Assembly: GCA_025201765.1 (NCBI GenBank)
Contig: MU623565.1
Location: 1 to 37,438 of the forward strand
Reading direction: 5' to 3'
Source of the DNA: Daldinia sp. FL1419
Taxonomy: Eukaryota; Ascomycota; Sordariomycetes; Xylariales; Hypoxylaceae
Length of the DNA stretch: 37,438 nucleotides
Positions 8,446-20,011 of the stretch are shown here, piece by piece. The position numbers were made by a program, and so were the translations under genes. Every line of letters begins with the position of its first letter. Position 1 is the stretch's first letter. The notes under the pieces are model-generated. The model worked only from the letters and a program-made list of their open reading frames with translations. It did not search any database and was not told the origin of the DNA.

Positions 8446-10848
8446 ATGCACAATACGACTTTCATCCCTCATACATCTTCAACTCAACCACCCTCCTCCT
8501 CCTCCTCCTCTTCCTCTTCCTCCACCAACAAGCGAGCTTCGGGTTCAAATTATCCTTCAGTAACCAAGCCGGGTTTAAAACGAAGACCATCCTCCGATTC
8601 TTTGCTATCAATTGGACGTAAGCCCCCTAAAACTGTAGGGAGCACGGGCACCAGTACAAGTACACGGACAGGGACAAGAACAATAATATCCACCTCCACC
8701 ACTGCCACTACCGTTGCCAAGACTTCAATAACAACAGCCGCCTCGTCTTCCGCGTCCTCGATTTCTAGAGGCCCCCTAAAGAAACGGAACCAAAATGCAG
8801 CGCCTGTTACAATTCCCTTGTTAAAGGAGCCAGGAACAGGAAATATGCCCTTCGATACATCCTCGCCTCCGCTTGCAAGCCCGAATCCAAACTCGAGCCG
8901 ATCGCAAATGTCTTCACTTAGTGCCTCGGCCGCAAGGGTCGTAAATAGGAATCCCCTAACCCCTAAGATCGCATCCAAGTCAGGAGCCCAGTCTCCCGCT
9001 CTATCTACCACGGCAACCCCAGCGAGTCGGCGTCAACATACACCCGGCGCGATCAACACCAACCGGGAAATACTTTCCAACCGTTCAAGTTATTTTGATG
9101 ACTCCTCGTCCATTCCATCTCACCTTAGCACCAATGTCACGCCTCGCTCTGGTCCGAGGCAAACTCGTGTCGACAGTGCTAATAATACACCAAATGGTAC
9201 GCCCAATCCAGATAAGTCAGACGCCTGGGATCACAGGTCCAGCTTCGGGCTGCCAAGCCCGAGGATAGAAGGGGATACTATGAGAAGATCGGGGATCTTT
9301 GGCTCCGCATCTCCCGATACCTCTGCATATGGAAGACAAGAAGTTGCTCACAATTTAGAATCCAAGTTCTTCCACGCAAGCGATGCGAAGCCTCCTCGCC
9401 CAATGTCTTCTTCCAAACCCGTCCAAGCAAAAGGTCCGACCTTCTTCTACGCCAATGGAAATACGGTAGAAAACAAGCCCTCCTATCCGACGTCCTCCGC
9501 ATCAGCTCTCGGCCACTCGCAGGATAATCTTTCTAGCAAATTCATGTACGCCAATGGGATCCCGGAGATGCGATCTAGTCCTACACCTCCTGTATCCCGT
9601 AGTTCAGGTTCGACGGTATCAACAGCTCCTAGACAGCCCTCCAGTCGCCCGGCAACGAACCCCTCGGCTAGCAACCATGCACCTGTGCAAAGACCTAGTT
9701 CCCCAGCGAGGTTCTCCTCTCAGACCTCACAAGTTTCGTCCAAGACCGCCAACATCCCCCCCTTGGGACGCCCGCAGGTAGTATCCGTCCCCCAGTTAGC
9801 GCCATCCCCCGGACTTCGTCGGTCCAGTACTGGCACATCCAGGCCCGGGGGCCATTCTCGCGCAGGAAGCTTAATAAAGCAAGATCATGGTTCTAATACT
9901 CCAAAGCCAACAAGTTCTCGTGTGTCACCCGAAACGACCTCTCCTCCTATGACCGTACCTCCTACTCCGGCTCCTTTAACGCTTGCTTCTATAATTCAAG
10001 CAGCCGAAGAGTTCGGCCAGAGTGAAGAATGGGCCTCTCCGGAAGAAGCTCCAGAAGAGACCCCATCGGGTCTGCAAAGTCCCACTAACCCAGCCAACCC
10101 CGCCGAGCCGATGAATGAATTAGTCGCAAACGCAAGGCGTGAGCGCAAAGTCCAAGATCTACAGATTACAAATGCGTCTCTCGAGGCCATTAATCGGACT
10201 CTCGAGCGGCAATTGCGAAAACAAACGTCTGAGTTACGAAGATATCAGCGCTTATCCCGCTCGGGCCGGCTTTCTACTGCGGCTGCCGCAGTACCTACCG
10301 AAATATTACTAGAAGGTATCTCAGAGCAAGGAACAGAGGCAGTTGATCTTTCTGATCTTGACGAGAAGTCCGAAGCGGAAGCGGAAGAAGGGGGAGAGGA
10401 AGAGGAAGAGATGGAAGAGGAACTATCCGATAGCGATTCGTTGAACGAATCGCTTAGCCCAAGTATCGTTGAAGAACGAGACGCAAAACATCGAAAACGA
10501 GATGAGGAGCGCTTACAGCTCGATTTATCAAAGCATCAGCAATTGCTCGTTGACTCTCAGAAGATTAACCAGAGCATTAGGAGGTGTCTTGACTGGACGG
10601 AAGTACTCATAAACGAAGGGAGGAAGGCGCTCGAATATCGTGTTCCAATCACAGGCGTGGAATTGGGTGGACGAGTCTTAGTTCTAGACGAGGAGGAGGA
10701 CCGCCCTTCGACCGCAAACAGTATATCTGATAATACGATTGGACTTGATGAGAAGTTTCTAGACGACCCTATCAGTTTGGCTAGCTGGGGTGGTTCGGAA
10801 CGACAGGATAGGGATAGTGGAATAGAACTCCAAGTCGACGGAGGATAA
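8446..10848 (+). CDS. Large Ser/Thr/Pro-rich disordered protein with coiled coils
   Basis: A single-exon gene of 800 aa from the ATG at 8446. I do not recognise a named family. The N-terminus has a poly-Ser run (about 17-26), and residues 1-550 are almost entirely Ser/Thr/Pro-rich with many SP/TP sites, suggesting heavy phosphorylation. Three related aromatic motifs occur in the middle: KFFHASD (307-313), TFFYANG (332-338) and KFMYANG (365-371). A TLASIIQAAEEFGQSEEW patch (about 511-528) precedes a coiled coil at about 556-602 (NELVANARRERKVQDLQ onward). A strongly acidic stretch (about 638-675) and a second helical segment (about 682-737, containing CLDWTEVLINEGRKALEY) follow. No membrane helix or signal peptide is seen. 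It is plausibly a scaffold or cytoskeleton-associated protein, but that is inference only. Confidence 0.8.
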   Translation: MHNTTFIPHTSSTQPPSSSSSSSSSSTNKRASGSNYPSVTKPGLKRRPSSDSLLSIGRKPPKTVGSTGTSTSTRTGTRTIISTSTTATTVAKTSITTAASSSASSISRGPLKKRNQNAAPVTIPLLKEPGTGNMPFDTSSPPLASPNPNSSRSQMSSLSASAARVVNRNPLTPKIASKSGAQSPALSTTATPASRRQHTPGAINTNREILSNRSSYFDDSSSIPSHLSTNVTPRSGPRQTRVDSANNTPNGTPNPDKSDAWDHRSSFGLPSPRIEGDTMRRSGIFGSASPDTSAYGRQEVAHNLESKFFHASDAKPPRPMSSSKPVQAKGPTFFYANGNTVENKPSYPTSSASALGHSQDNLSSKFMYANGIPEMRSSPTPPVSRSSGSTVSTAPRQPSSRPATNPSASNHAPVQRPSSPARFSSQTSQVSSKTANIPPLGRPQVVSVPQLAPSPGLRRSSTGTSRPGGHSRAGSLIKQDHGSNTPKPTSSRVSPETTSPPMTVPPTPAPLTLASIIQAAEEFGQSEEWASPEEAPEETPSGLQSPTNPANPAEPMNELVANARRERKVQDLQITNASLEAINRTLERQLRKQTSELRRYQRLSRSGRLSTAAAAVPTEILLEGISEQGTEAVDLSDLDEKSEAEAEEGGEEEEEMEEELSDSDSLNESLSPSIVEERDAKHRKRDEERLQLDLSKHQQLLVDSQKINQSIRRCLDWTEVLINEGRKALEYRVPITGVELGGRVLVLDEEEDRPSTANSISDNTIGLDEKFLDDPISLASWGGSERQDRDSGIELQVDGG
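8491..8523. repeat. (TCC)n/(CTC)n poly-Ser microsatellite in coding sequence
   Basis: A CTC repeat with two TTC interruptions is read as TCC and TCT codons encoding the N-terminal poly-Ser tract of the disordered protein starting at 8446. Confidence 0.85.
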
Positions 10849-12590
10849 AAGTTGGAAATCACTATTTCCTCCCAGCTACCAACACAACAGTACTGGTACG
10901 AGTTTCCTTCTATTTTGGATACGATTATTCACAGCATATGACCCAACCAACTGCGGCACCTTCGAGTTACTTTTTTTTTTTCTTTTTGTTTTTTTGTGCC
11001 GGGCGACTTATATTCAATTGTCTTTCAGCCTTTTGTCATTTTCTTTTCTTTTTCTATTCTTTTACTGTACAACCAACGGATACCCCAACTATGACGAACA
11101 GGCGTTGAGTCGATAGACCATCTCCACACCACTTGACAAATCTCTATCTTTTTTCTTTTCGTATTCGACTCTCAATGATACCCCAAAGCAGTAATGAATA
11201 AAGGAGCCAGCACTTACTTACACACACCCAAGTTAGATGGGGTCACACAAAAATACACCTATAGGAGGTGAACGCAAGTTCTATCAAGAGCCATACTCGG
11301 AGATGTACATACGTGGACGTCGACATGAACCGAGAAATTTCATTTTGCCTCCCGAACGTGTGCTCAAGGCTGCTTATACGCTCCGGCGGAGCAAAGTTGG
11401 CGGGTTGATAGCAACAATCGAATAGTTTAGCACCAGGAATTCTATATACAGCGGATATTAGCTCGTTCGGGATTGCGATGATTAGAAGGTATACCTAATC
11501 CAGTAGAGAACATCATGTCTATTGGGTATGGTATTTCTAATAACAGTTGTATAATATCAAGAGATATCTATTTCGATACCATAAAACGGGGTCCGCTAAA
11601 GCTGATCGGCTATCTATATTGTAGCAAAACCCCCAGCATTGGACGCTTTGATGTCTTGACTTGGCTGCTTCTGGAAAAGGGGGATAGGTGTCTAAATTAA
11701 TCACATAGGTTAGATACTCAACTTCATAGACCACCATTATTCAAACCTAGTTACTAACGTTACTACCTTAATATTCTCAATCTTTTATTTCTGCTGTCCC
11801 TACTAGTGTTGGTTTTTTTAATGTCATTATAGCCCACCTCAGTATGCTACTTGAATGTCCAAAAATCCGTTGGGCAGTAAGCAATCCAAGGGTTCCCAAA
11901 CAACGTAACTATATTGTGAAGCTAAGGTGTTATATAGCTCCATGAGGATACTTTAGGACGCTATTTCTAATTACAGGAGTTGCTTGATTACTTCTGGAAA
12001 TTTCTTACTTAGGCATTATGAACACGAATAATGCTAATAGGGGGTCATCCCGATGCACATTGAATTAACCAGCGTCGTGCTCAGCTTAACAACGTGCTTC
12101 TTAACCTAGCGTAGCAAGCGTTCCCCCATCACGTCACAAGAATCGAACACATCAAAGACGGGTAGTAGAGCATATTATATCTCCATTCAGAGAACACATC
12201 GCATGCCATCATAATATTAAAGGGAGCTTTTTTCCTTTCCCGTCCTGGCCAAAGACTCCCTGAAACCAGACTATGAATCCCAAGAGTGGTTTATGATATC
12301 TTCCTTCCCCATCTCCTGCTCGGATATACCCTGTCCCTTCGCTGACCCTCTGGTTAATTATTGCTAAGCTGTTAGGAGAGCTTCAATATCTACTCGCTCT
12401 TGCTACCCCCCTGTTTGCTTGCCTGCCACCTATTTGAGTACTCAAATAGGTCCCAACCGAACAAATAATTGACGCGCTGATTTAAGGTCATTTGATACGT
12501 TCCCTGAGGATTGTCACGTAGGAATGACGATGGCTTTCGAATATATCTCAAGTACGCCTCTCTGGGGAGTCATAGATAAGACAAGGGTTA
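10849..12590. other. Convergent intergenic region, no supported gene
   Basis: About 1.7 kb lies between the 3' ends of the disordered-protein gene (+) and the J-protein gene (-). The first part has poly-T/pyrimidine tracts (about 10971-11056), likely 3' UTR. Open frames of about 60 codons at 11237-11425 and 11515-11700 have no recognisable motif, homologue or intron structure. A 24-bp perfect palindrome lies at 12428-12451. Confidence 0.55.
12428..12451. promoter_or_regulatory. 24-bp perfect palindrome (half-site ACCTATTTGAGT)
   Basis: The half-site ACCTATTTGAGT is followed directly, without spacer, by its exact reverse complement. It lies about 140 bp beyond the stop codon of the J-protein gene (12591), so it could sit in that 3' UTR as a hairpin or be a binding site for a dimeric protein. 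The function is unknown. Confidence 0.6.
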
Positions 12591-14226
12591 CTATGCTTTT
12601 TCCTTGTGTAAGTCGGCCTTGCTGCTGTCCTTGTCTTTTCCTTTCTTCTTAGAATCCTTTTCCTTCTCCTTCTTGATAGCCGCTTCAGCCACGAGCTGCT
12701 CGAAGGCCATGTATTCGCCTTCCTCCTCTGTTCTCTGGGCCTAGGAAGGTGTCAGCGGGAAATCTGCGAGAAGCATGAATACATAGCGAGTAACGCTATC
12801 GTAAAAGAAAATGAGGGTTACCTTTTGAAAGATGTCTGCGATGATAACGAGCGCCTGCGCTCGTTCCAAGCGCTTATTCAGAGCTACTTTCTTATCGTGC
12901 AGAATGCTATCACAGACCTCGCGCAGCACGCTCTGGATCTCAAACTTGCTACCACGCCATGCAGCCGTAAGAATCTTGCCGGTCACTCTGCGTTCGTACT
13001 CGACTTTCTTCTCATCAGTCCAATCTTCGCCGCCGGCTTGCTCCATGCGCGCCATTTCCTCCATGGTTTGCTGAGCGTCGATGGCTGACGATATCGTGTT
13101 CCAGGTTTCCTTGACGAGAGTTCCCTTATCCTTCATACGACTGAAGAATCCGCCAATGCCAAGGAACTTCTGCGATTTGAGGAGCGCGGTAGCTTTCGAC
13201 ATATACACGGCGCCGATGGCATGCAAGATGTCAAGTCCGAAACTCTCCATCTTGAGATTTTCTACTTCGAGGCGAATTTGGTCCTGAAAAGCCTTGGTAA
13301 CATCAGATCCTTTATCCGTCTCCGTCCACACCGATATACGGTCAATGAGTTTTTTGGCAAGTGTTTCAACACGCTCTTGACGAATTCTAGCGCGCTCCTT
13401 TTCGAAGGCCGCTAATTGGTCTTTTTGTTCCTTAGTTAATCCACCCTTCTTTTTCTCCTTCTTGCGTAACTCTCTCTCTTCTTCCGTTTGTCCTATTACC
13501 TGCGTATCATCTGACGGGCGGTCCATGAGCGCTGGTCGAATAGGTATTGCGTGTCTCGACGGGGTCGAAGTTCCAGAAGCATTAGGACTGGGAGAAGCGC
13601 CGCGCGAGGGTACGGACGGTTTATCTGCGGTAGCATCACGATACGGCTCGGCAGCTGGTTTTTCATGCTCTTCCTCAACAATAACAGCGGGTGCTGGCGC
13701 ACTAGTAGCCCCGGTAGCCCCGGTAGCATCGGTAGCAGCCGTCTTCACACTTTCATGCATGGCTTCCTCGGTACCGGGGAACTCAGCCTCTTCCCCTTCT
13801 TCCTCACCAGCCATAGTGATATCCATAGTAGTAGTAAGATCTTTCATTAGACTAATCTCACCAATCCAGTCAACAAAGGCATCGCCGCCGAATATGCTGC
13901 TAAAGAATTCGGCCGGGTCGACAAAGCCCTCGGTGGGCTTAGCACTGTCTTTGCCATATTTATCGTACGCCTTCCTTAATTCAGGATCGGAGAGCACCTG
14001 ATAGGCTTCACCGATGGTTTGGAACTTTTCGTGGGCGGTTGGATCATTCGGGTTTTTGTCTAGGCAATATCTGTGAGTAGAAGTAGATTAAAAGTCGCTA
14101 ACAAATGCGCGCACCTGGATGATGGACGATAGCAAGTTTGCGATACGCCTTTTTAATCTCGAGCTCGGTAGCCGTGGGCTGTACGCCGAGAGCGTCATAA
14201 TATGATGTATCTACTACCGCCACCAT
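12591..14226 (-). CDS. J-domain cochaperone with DnaJ-X domain (CAJ1/DJP1 type)
   Basis: A class C Hsp40 that stimulates Hsp70 ATPase. My model has three exons on the minus strand: 14226-14115, 14059-12822 and 12740-12591, giving 499 aa. Introns are GT-AG, 55 and 81 bp. The J domain fills about residues 8-73 (SYYDALGV, KKAYRKLA, then the essential HPD at 36-38 followed by KNPND). The first intron falls inside the Asp codon of HPD, so skipping the splice would destroy the domain. After a GEEEGEE/Pro-Ser linker (about 125-230) comes a basic KKEKKKGG segment and the helical X domain (about 245-460), including ILHAIGAVYMSKA and the FQK-AQRTEEEGEYMAFEQLV region rejoined across intron 2. The tail is Lys-rich. 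There is no zinc finger, as in yeast Caj1 and Djp1, so the protein is probably cytosolic or organelle-import-associated. Confidence 0.92.
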
Positions 14227-15329
14227 GCTTTCTCTTCTAGCCAGTCAAAATGCGGGTGCTGATACGAAAGGGTCTAGGGGTACCGGATGGCGGGGAGGGA
14301 AAGATTTTATAAGCGATGGATGTTGTATGAATTCTGACAAGGCAGTTTTCTCGAGTCAGCAGCTAAGCTCAACAAAGATGGAGTGAATTAAAAAAAAAAT
14401 AAAGAAAAAAATAAAATAAAATTTTTAAAAAAAGTAATGAATATGCGATGATGGACCTGGCAAGAAAAAGTAAGTAGGCGTAAGTGTGAAGGTATGTTAG
14501 GTAAATATTAGGAAGTTATCATCTAAGAACATATTGGGATTTAGGATACAAGTGATCAACATACCTTAGGTAAGTACGAGGGAATAGCAGGGAATCAGTA
14601 CCTCCCTATAATCCCATAGATGGATTATGAGGCAGGCAGAAAAAAAAGGAAAGAAAAGAAGCTACAATGTCTTGTACCTATGACGAATGTTAACCTATAG
14701 GGTCTTGTGGCACAGTGTTCAGGCGCCACTTCTTTTTTTCCTGTGAGATCCTATTGAATATTCTGGGTACATGGATATTATCTACCTAACCTACTAACTT
14801 TGTGAATAAATCTGCTGACATCTGATAGTGCAGGGTAACACGGCACGGGTAATGGTTCTCTGTCCATCCATTCCATACCAAGGCGGGGTCAATTTTGAGT
14901 CCGATTTTGCCCCACTACTTTATTATTTGGTCACTTCAATGCATCCAGTGGCTATATAGAAATGGCTGTATAATGAATCTGCGCTTATATGCGCCTTCAC
15001 GTTCATAAATATGTTACTCTTGAGTTGTTCAGGCCTCGCACTTTTCTAAAAATTTTCGTCTCTAACAACTCCACCACATGTTGGATGGTTAAGAAAAGAG
15101 TCCTCTAACAAGCTTAACCTAGAAGACTTGTCCATGAGACATGACAACGTCAACTCCCCCCTTCTCTCTAATATATACTAGTCAAAGTCGGCGCGTTCCA
15201 TGCCAACGTCATCTAACTTAACTACACGATAAAATGTAGGACAAGCGGCAAGTTGCATGCGCCAAATCAGTTAAGGCGACTTCGTAGTTTAATAAGGCAA
15301 GAGCCTGCCCGTGACACTCACATTCAAGC
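14227..15329. other. Intergenic region upstream of the J-protein gene
   Basis: About 1.1 kb lies between two minus-strand genes: promoter of the J-protein gene plus the 3' flank of the epimerase/reductase gene. An A-rich run sits at about 14389-14433, about 165-205 bp upstream of the J-protein ATG. On the minus strand it reads as a poly-T tract, common in fungal promoters. No gene is seen. Confidence 0.5.
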
Positions 15330-16290
15330 TTATTTAACCCCCGCAGCCTTCATCCTCTCAAAGCATTGCTTATAAGCCTCGTGGACCTCGGGCACCGAGT
15401 AATTATACTCTTTTAACTTCTTTTCTAACTTCTCGGTGTCCAACAAGCAATTACTGCGGCCGGCCTTGATCACCTTGGCTTGCTCCTCCACCGTGAAATT
15501 TTTCCACGTGAAGCCTGGACGTACTATATCTCTGAAGAGTGTCAATACTTCGTTGTGGCTGATAGCACCCGGGTTGGTGAAATTGTAGACCCCGGTGTCG
15601 TTATGCTCCGCCATCAAGATAGATGCCGGGAGAAGGTCGGTTAGAATAGTGTTACTATTCGGTATGTCCACAACACGCTCATACTTGCTAATTTTGGTTA
15701 CAAAGTTGCGTGGATGTAGATCATCTGATACCGGCATACGCAAGCGGAGGATCAAACAGTTTGAGTAATATTTTATAACCTAGTAGTCATGTAAGCAAAC
15801 CGTCTCCGAATTAAAAGGCTACCGGGTAATAGCGTCATCTCACCTCTTCAACATGGCCCTTAGTTTCAGAATAGAAGCTACCCGTGAAGTTCGTCGGATC
15901 TGTCTCTTTGAATCCGGGACCACCGATCGGGTGTGCGTCGTCATAATGGTAAATACACCCAGTGGCAAACACGGTACAGTGTATACCGGCAAGGAAGCAA
16001 CAGTCGGCTAGATTCAATGTTCCAACAACATTCGAGCGAATTGTCTCCTCTTTGTGATCTTCACACCAGTCAACGTTGGGACGGCCGGTACAGCCAGCGC
16101 AGTTTAGAACGTAAGTGGGTTTGATAGCGTTCAGTTCTGCTTGAACGGCCGCACGGTCTTCCATGCGGGTAGTCGTTGTGAAGACTTCCTTGCCTTGACT
16201 TTTGAGCAGGTTTTCGAGGTGACCCGCGATCCAGCCCCTACCACCCCAAATAAGGAACCTATTTTGTCCGGGCCCATTGGCCATCGCCAT
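15330..16290 (-). CDS. UDP-4-keto-6-deoxyglucose 3,5-epimerase/4-reductase (UDP-rhamnose synthesis)
   Basis: Converts UDP-4-keto-6-deoxyglucose to UDP-L-rhamnose using NADPH, in the cytosol. Two exons on the minus strand, 16290-15844 and 15779-15330, joined by a 64-bp GT-AG intron in phase 0, give 298 aa. The N-terminal Rossmann motif is GGRGWIAG (16-23). Family-specific blocks follow: GRPNVDWCEDHK (about 69-80), FATGCIY (about 108-114), the catalytic YSETK (Y140, K144) and, after the splice, LRLRMPVSDDLHPRNFVTK, VVDIPNS, YNFTNPGAISHNE and FTVEEQAKV. These match the C-terminal epimerase/reductase half of plant RHM and stand-alone UER enzymes closely, and the length is right for a stand-alone enzyme. 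The partner UDP-glucose 4,6-dehydratase is not in this window. Confidence 0.93.
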
Positions 16291-18393
16291 GGCTGATATG
16301 CTTACTTTTCGACGTTGAAGGTTCCGATTCGGTACAGTTGTTATAAGACACGTAGATAGAAGGGCGTGGTACCTTTGAACTTGAAGGGTGAAGTGAGAAA
16401 TGTAAAAGTAGCGGAGGTTTGCAGCGATGAATTTGAGAAGGTCAAAAAAAGGGTATTATTATGTAGCTTATGTAGATTTTAAATTCCTATTAATTATTAA
16501 TCGTAATTTGCTTGTTTTGTTTGGGGGGTTGTAAGAATTGGAAGCTACTTTGGGTTATTAAAGCTATTAAGTTAATGTAAGGCACGATATACAGGTAATA
16601 CGCAGGTAGTATTACTTTTTATTAGGGGTCGTAACCACCCCTTTTTAACAATTGTCAATTATTGCTTTCAGGAGATTTTTAAAGGAGGGGCAAAATTGTC
16701 TTGGTGATGTAGGTCGGATCCGGTACGCGGGTGTATGCGTCCAAACTTTACCAGCTGATCGGCAATAACTTTGTAAAAGCTCTATTTAGATAATATTTAT
16801 ACATATAAAATTTCATATATATGAATTATAGATGTATAAAATTTCAAATACAATTTGATAAACTCTATTGGATTATTAGGAGGCCTCAATAACCTTAAAT
16901 TGGATTTCTTGGGAATTATCCACATCTGAATGTTGATACAATACATATTATTTAATTATTAAAAACCCTTAACTATCCTTTTACTATTTTACAATTTATT
17001 TAGAGATTATTTATCTTAATTTCCAATTAAGGTAATTACATTATATTTAATCTTATAATTAATTAATATAAAGTCTCAATTTCTAGAATTTGAATACCTT
17101 ATACATATATAGTATTACAATTGTAGGTTTATAATCTCATTATAGTAATATATGCACCATTTTGTAAGCCACCAAATATATCATCTTATAGGAACTTATA
17201 TTGTTTAACTACCCCACAACCAACATCTGTACAACAACTTCCAAACATCATTCTTATATAATTGTCACACAGACGTTAGATAAGCACGGAAGTATAATTG
17301 ATAAATTAAAGTATGCATATCTCTCATATCCATCACATGACAGTATTGAATTCCGTAGAAATATCAATAAATTTGTATCCAATCCGATATAATATTGGAG
17401 GCAGGGAACACAGTAATAAAAGAGGCATAAATAACTGAGTTGGAGAACATACTATGTATACGAGCCGATCGCTCCGTGTGGAGGCTTACCCTTACCCCAA
17501 CGCCGAATTAAAGTAAAACGGTAACAACATCTGCGGTGTGCAGCGCCCCAATGTTGCTTACGAGCGTACCTGCATACTACCTTAAGATATATAAGCTCAT
17601 ACATACGTGAGGCGTAGCGTGTAAGTATATTTTCGGCTAACTACTAATAACGGCAGATATTTGACATTAATAGTCAAAGTATACCTAAGTAAGTAGATAT
17701 GTAGGTAAGTAACCACGGATAGTAACTGGATGCATTTTTGTATCAATGATCGAAAGCATAGACATTCAAAAGTTATAACTATACTAGAGGCATACCTAAC
17801 GATACAATGCCGAGTACATAACCAAACTCGGTACTCTAACCCCACAGTGGAGACTTTCCCAGCTAAGGCCTTAAGTAACGTTGAGCTAATCTTTTTTTTT
17901 TCTTTTTAGCAAACCCCATTTTCAGACCTGAGCTTGTCGCCTCGCTTGGAGCTTATAAGCTGACGAATTCGTTTTCTGATTGGCCACTATCTCCATTACT
18001 TGGGGTCCATGAAATGAAATTGGATGTGGAGACGGACTTTTCTGTTTCTTCCCGGCAATCTTTTTTCCACATGGTCCAAGTCCCAAAATGTAAACTTTAG
18101 AACTTGATTTTCTAGAAAACACATACACACCATACAAATTTCACTTATTCTTCTTGATACCAAAACGCCGTTTCCGTCCCGATCATCAGTATATCCTACC
18201 CTTCTATTGTAATAATAATTCTTTCCGTCATGTCGTCCTAAACATTACACCTACCTTCTGATACCACTCCTTCATCTTCGCGGCCTAACCGCTTGAGCTT
18301 TATATCCGTGTATTCTCACCGACAACCCCCCCCCTTTACCCATTCTTAAAATTAACCTCTCCTATATACCACTTAATAGACCCAACTGCAAAA
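16291..18393. other. Large divergent intergenic region with an A+T-rich island
   Basis: About 2.1 kb lies between the epimerase/reductase (-) and ERG9 (+). From about 16780 to 17180 the sequence is A+T-saturated, possibly a small RIP-decayed repeat relic, but nothing identifiable remains. Pyrimidine-rich tracts (about 17890-17908) and two ATTGG (inverted CCAAT) boxes lie on the ERG9 side. Open frames of about 60-80 codons here show no recognisable content. Confidence 0.5.
17979..18023 (+). promoter_or_regulatory. Paired inverted CCAAT boxes upstream of ERG9
   Basis: ATTGG occurs at 17979-17983 and again at 18019-18023, 40 bp apart and about 370-415 bp before the ERG9 start codon. In fungi the CCAAT-binding complex contributes to control of several ergosterol genes, so these are reasonable candidates. 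The pentamer is short enough to occur by chance. Confidence 0.3.
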
Positions 18394-20011
18394 ATGGGTG
18401 GCCTTGGCGAAGTTCTATACTACTTATTCCACCCAAACCAGCTGCGGTCCATTGTACAATGGTAAGACCGCTTTCATCCATCATCCTTCCTCGCCGGCAC
18501 ACATTTTACTAACTAGAATCTTCGCTTGACAGGAAAGTTTGGCATGAGCCGGTGCACAAGCGGGACCCCTCCAAGGAGGCCCCTACTTTACGGTCGTGTT
18601 TCGAGTTTCTGAACATGACTAGCCGCAGCTTCTCCGCTGTCATTCAAGAGCTACAGCCTGAAATGCTCGTCCCCATCGCCCTTTTCTACCTTGTGCTGAG
18701 AGGGTTGGATACCATCGAGGATGACATGACCATTCCGATAGAGACGAAGGAGCCTATGCTTCGCGGGTTTGACAAGTATTTGAATATTGATGGCTGGAAC
18801 TTCAATGGGAATGGTCCTAACGAGAAGGACCGTGAGCTCCTGGTTCACTTTGATGATGTGATCGCAGAGCTGAGAAAGATTGACAAGAAGTATTACGATA
18901 TCATTGAAGATATTACCATCAAGATGGGTAATGGTATGGCTGACTACGCCTTGAACGCACAGTTCCAAGAAGGCGTCAAGTCGCTCGAGCAATACGAAGA
19001 ATACTGTCATTACGTTGCTGGCTTGGTCGGGGAGGGCTTGACTCGCATCTTCGTCCAAGGTAACACGGCTAACCCTGCCCTTCTCGATCGCATGGAGCTT
19101 TCCGAGAGCATGGGTCAATTTCTACAAAAGACCAACATCATCCGTGATGTGCATGAAGATTTTGAGGATAAGCGTAGATTCTGGCCTAAGGATGTCTGGA
19201 GCAAGTACGTTGACAACTGGGATGACCTGTTCGACCCAAAGTACCGTACGAAAGCTCTCCAGTGCAGTTCCGAGATGGTTCTCAACGCTTTGAAGCATGC
19301 CGATGAATGCTTATTCTACATGGCAGGCATCAAGGAGCAGAGCGTCTTCAACTTCGTTGCCATTCCCCAGACCATGGCTATCGCCACGCTCGAGCTTGTC
19401 TTCCAGAATCCTAAGATCTTCTACAGCCACATCAAAATAACAAAGGGCGATGCTTGTAACCTAATGATGCAATCAACGCAGAACCTCCGAGTTGTCTGCA
19501 ATGTGTTTAAGGGATACGCGAGGAGGATAGCGAAGAAGAACGACCCAAGGGATCCTCACTACCTCGAAATTAGTGTGGCATGCGGCAAGGTAGCCTACCC
19601 TTCATAATTTCCATCGTTGGAGCTTATCATTGACCCAACCTGTATAGATCGAACAATTTATTGAAACTCTGTTCCCGACGCAAGATGCGAAAAAGCTACA
19701 GGCCGTACAAGATGCACAAGGAGACGTGCAGAGCACTGCTGCGAATAATGATTTCTGGGAAACTTTAATGTTGGTCGGATCTGTTATATTCGTGCTTCTA
19801 TTGGTTTCTGGTTTGATGGTACGTGATTTACGCGCATGACAGGTTTTCTACCGGGGGGGAGCTAACAAAATACAAATAGCTTGGTTTAGCATGGTACATG
19901 GGAGCGAGATTCGATGTGATTTTTGATAAGGAGGCTGCGGCTAGTCTAAAATCTGCAGCCAAGGCAACGGTCACGGCGACTACTACTGCATTGGCTCACG
20001 AGGAATTATAG
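18394..20011 (+). CDS. ERG9: Squalene synthase (farnesyl-diphosphate farnesyltransferase)
   Basis: Condenses two farnesyl diphosphates to squalene, the first committed step to ergosterol, at the ER membrane. My model has four exons: 18394-18461, 18533-19589, 19648-19818 and 19880-20011, giving 475 aa, normal for fungi. All introns are GT-AG and 58-71 bp. The protein begins MGGLGEVLYYLFHPNQ, with an A-rich context (CAAAA) before the ATG. The two Mg-diphosphate-binding Asp-rich motifs are DTIEDD (82-87, after YLVLRGL) and DVHED (228-232, followed by FEDKRRFWPK). The NFVAIPQTMAIATLE block is intact. The C-terminal exons encode a hydrophobic anchor (LMLVGSVIFVLLLVSGLM, continuing into LGLAWYMG), expected for ER attachment. 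It appears to be the single-copy housekeeping enzyme; no terpene or polyketide cluster genes surround it. Confidence 0.96.

Noticed and set aside
11237..11700. Two plus-strand open frames of about 60 codons in the convergent gap
   Set aside because: They are short, have no homology I recognise, and similar frames exist on the opposite strand. More likely 3' untranslated or intergenic DNA.
17922..18137. A 71-codon minus-strand open frame upstream of ERG9
   Set aside because: It overlaps the ERG9 promoter, has low-complexity basic composition and no family resemblance.
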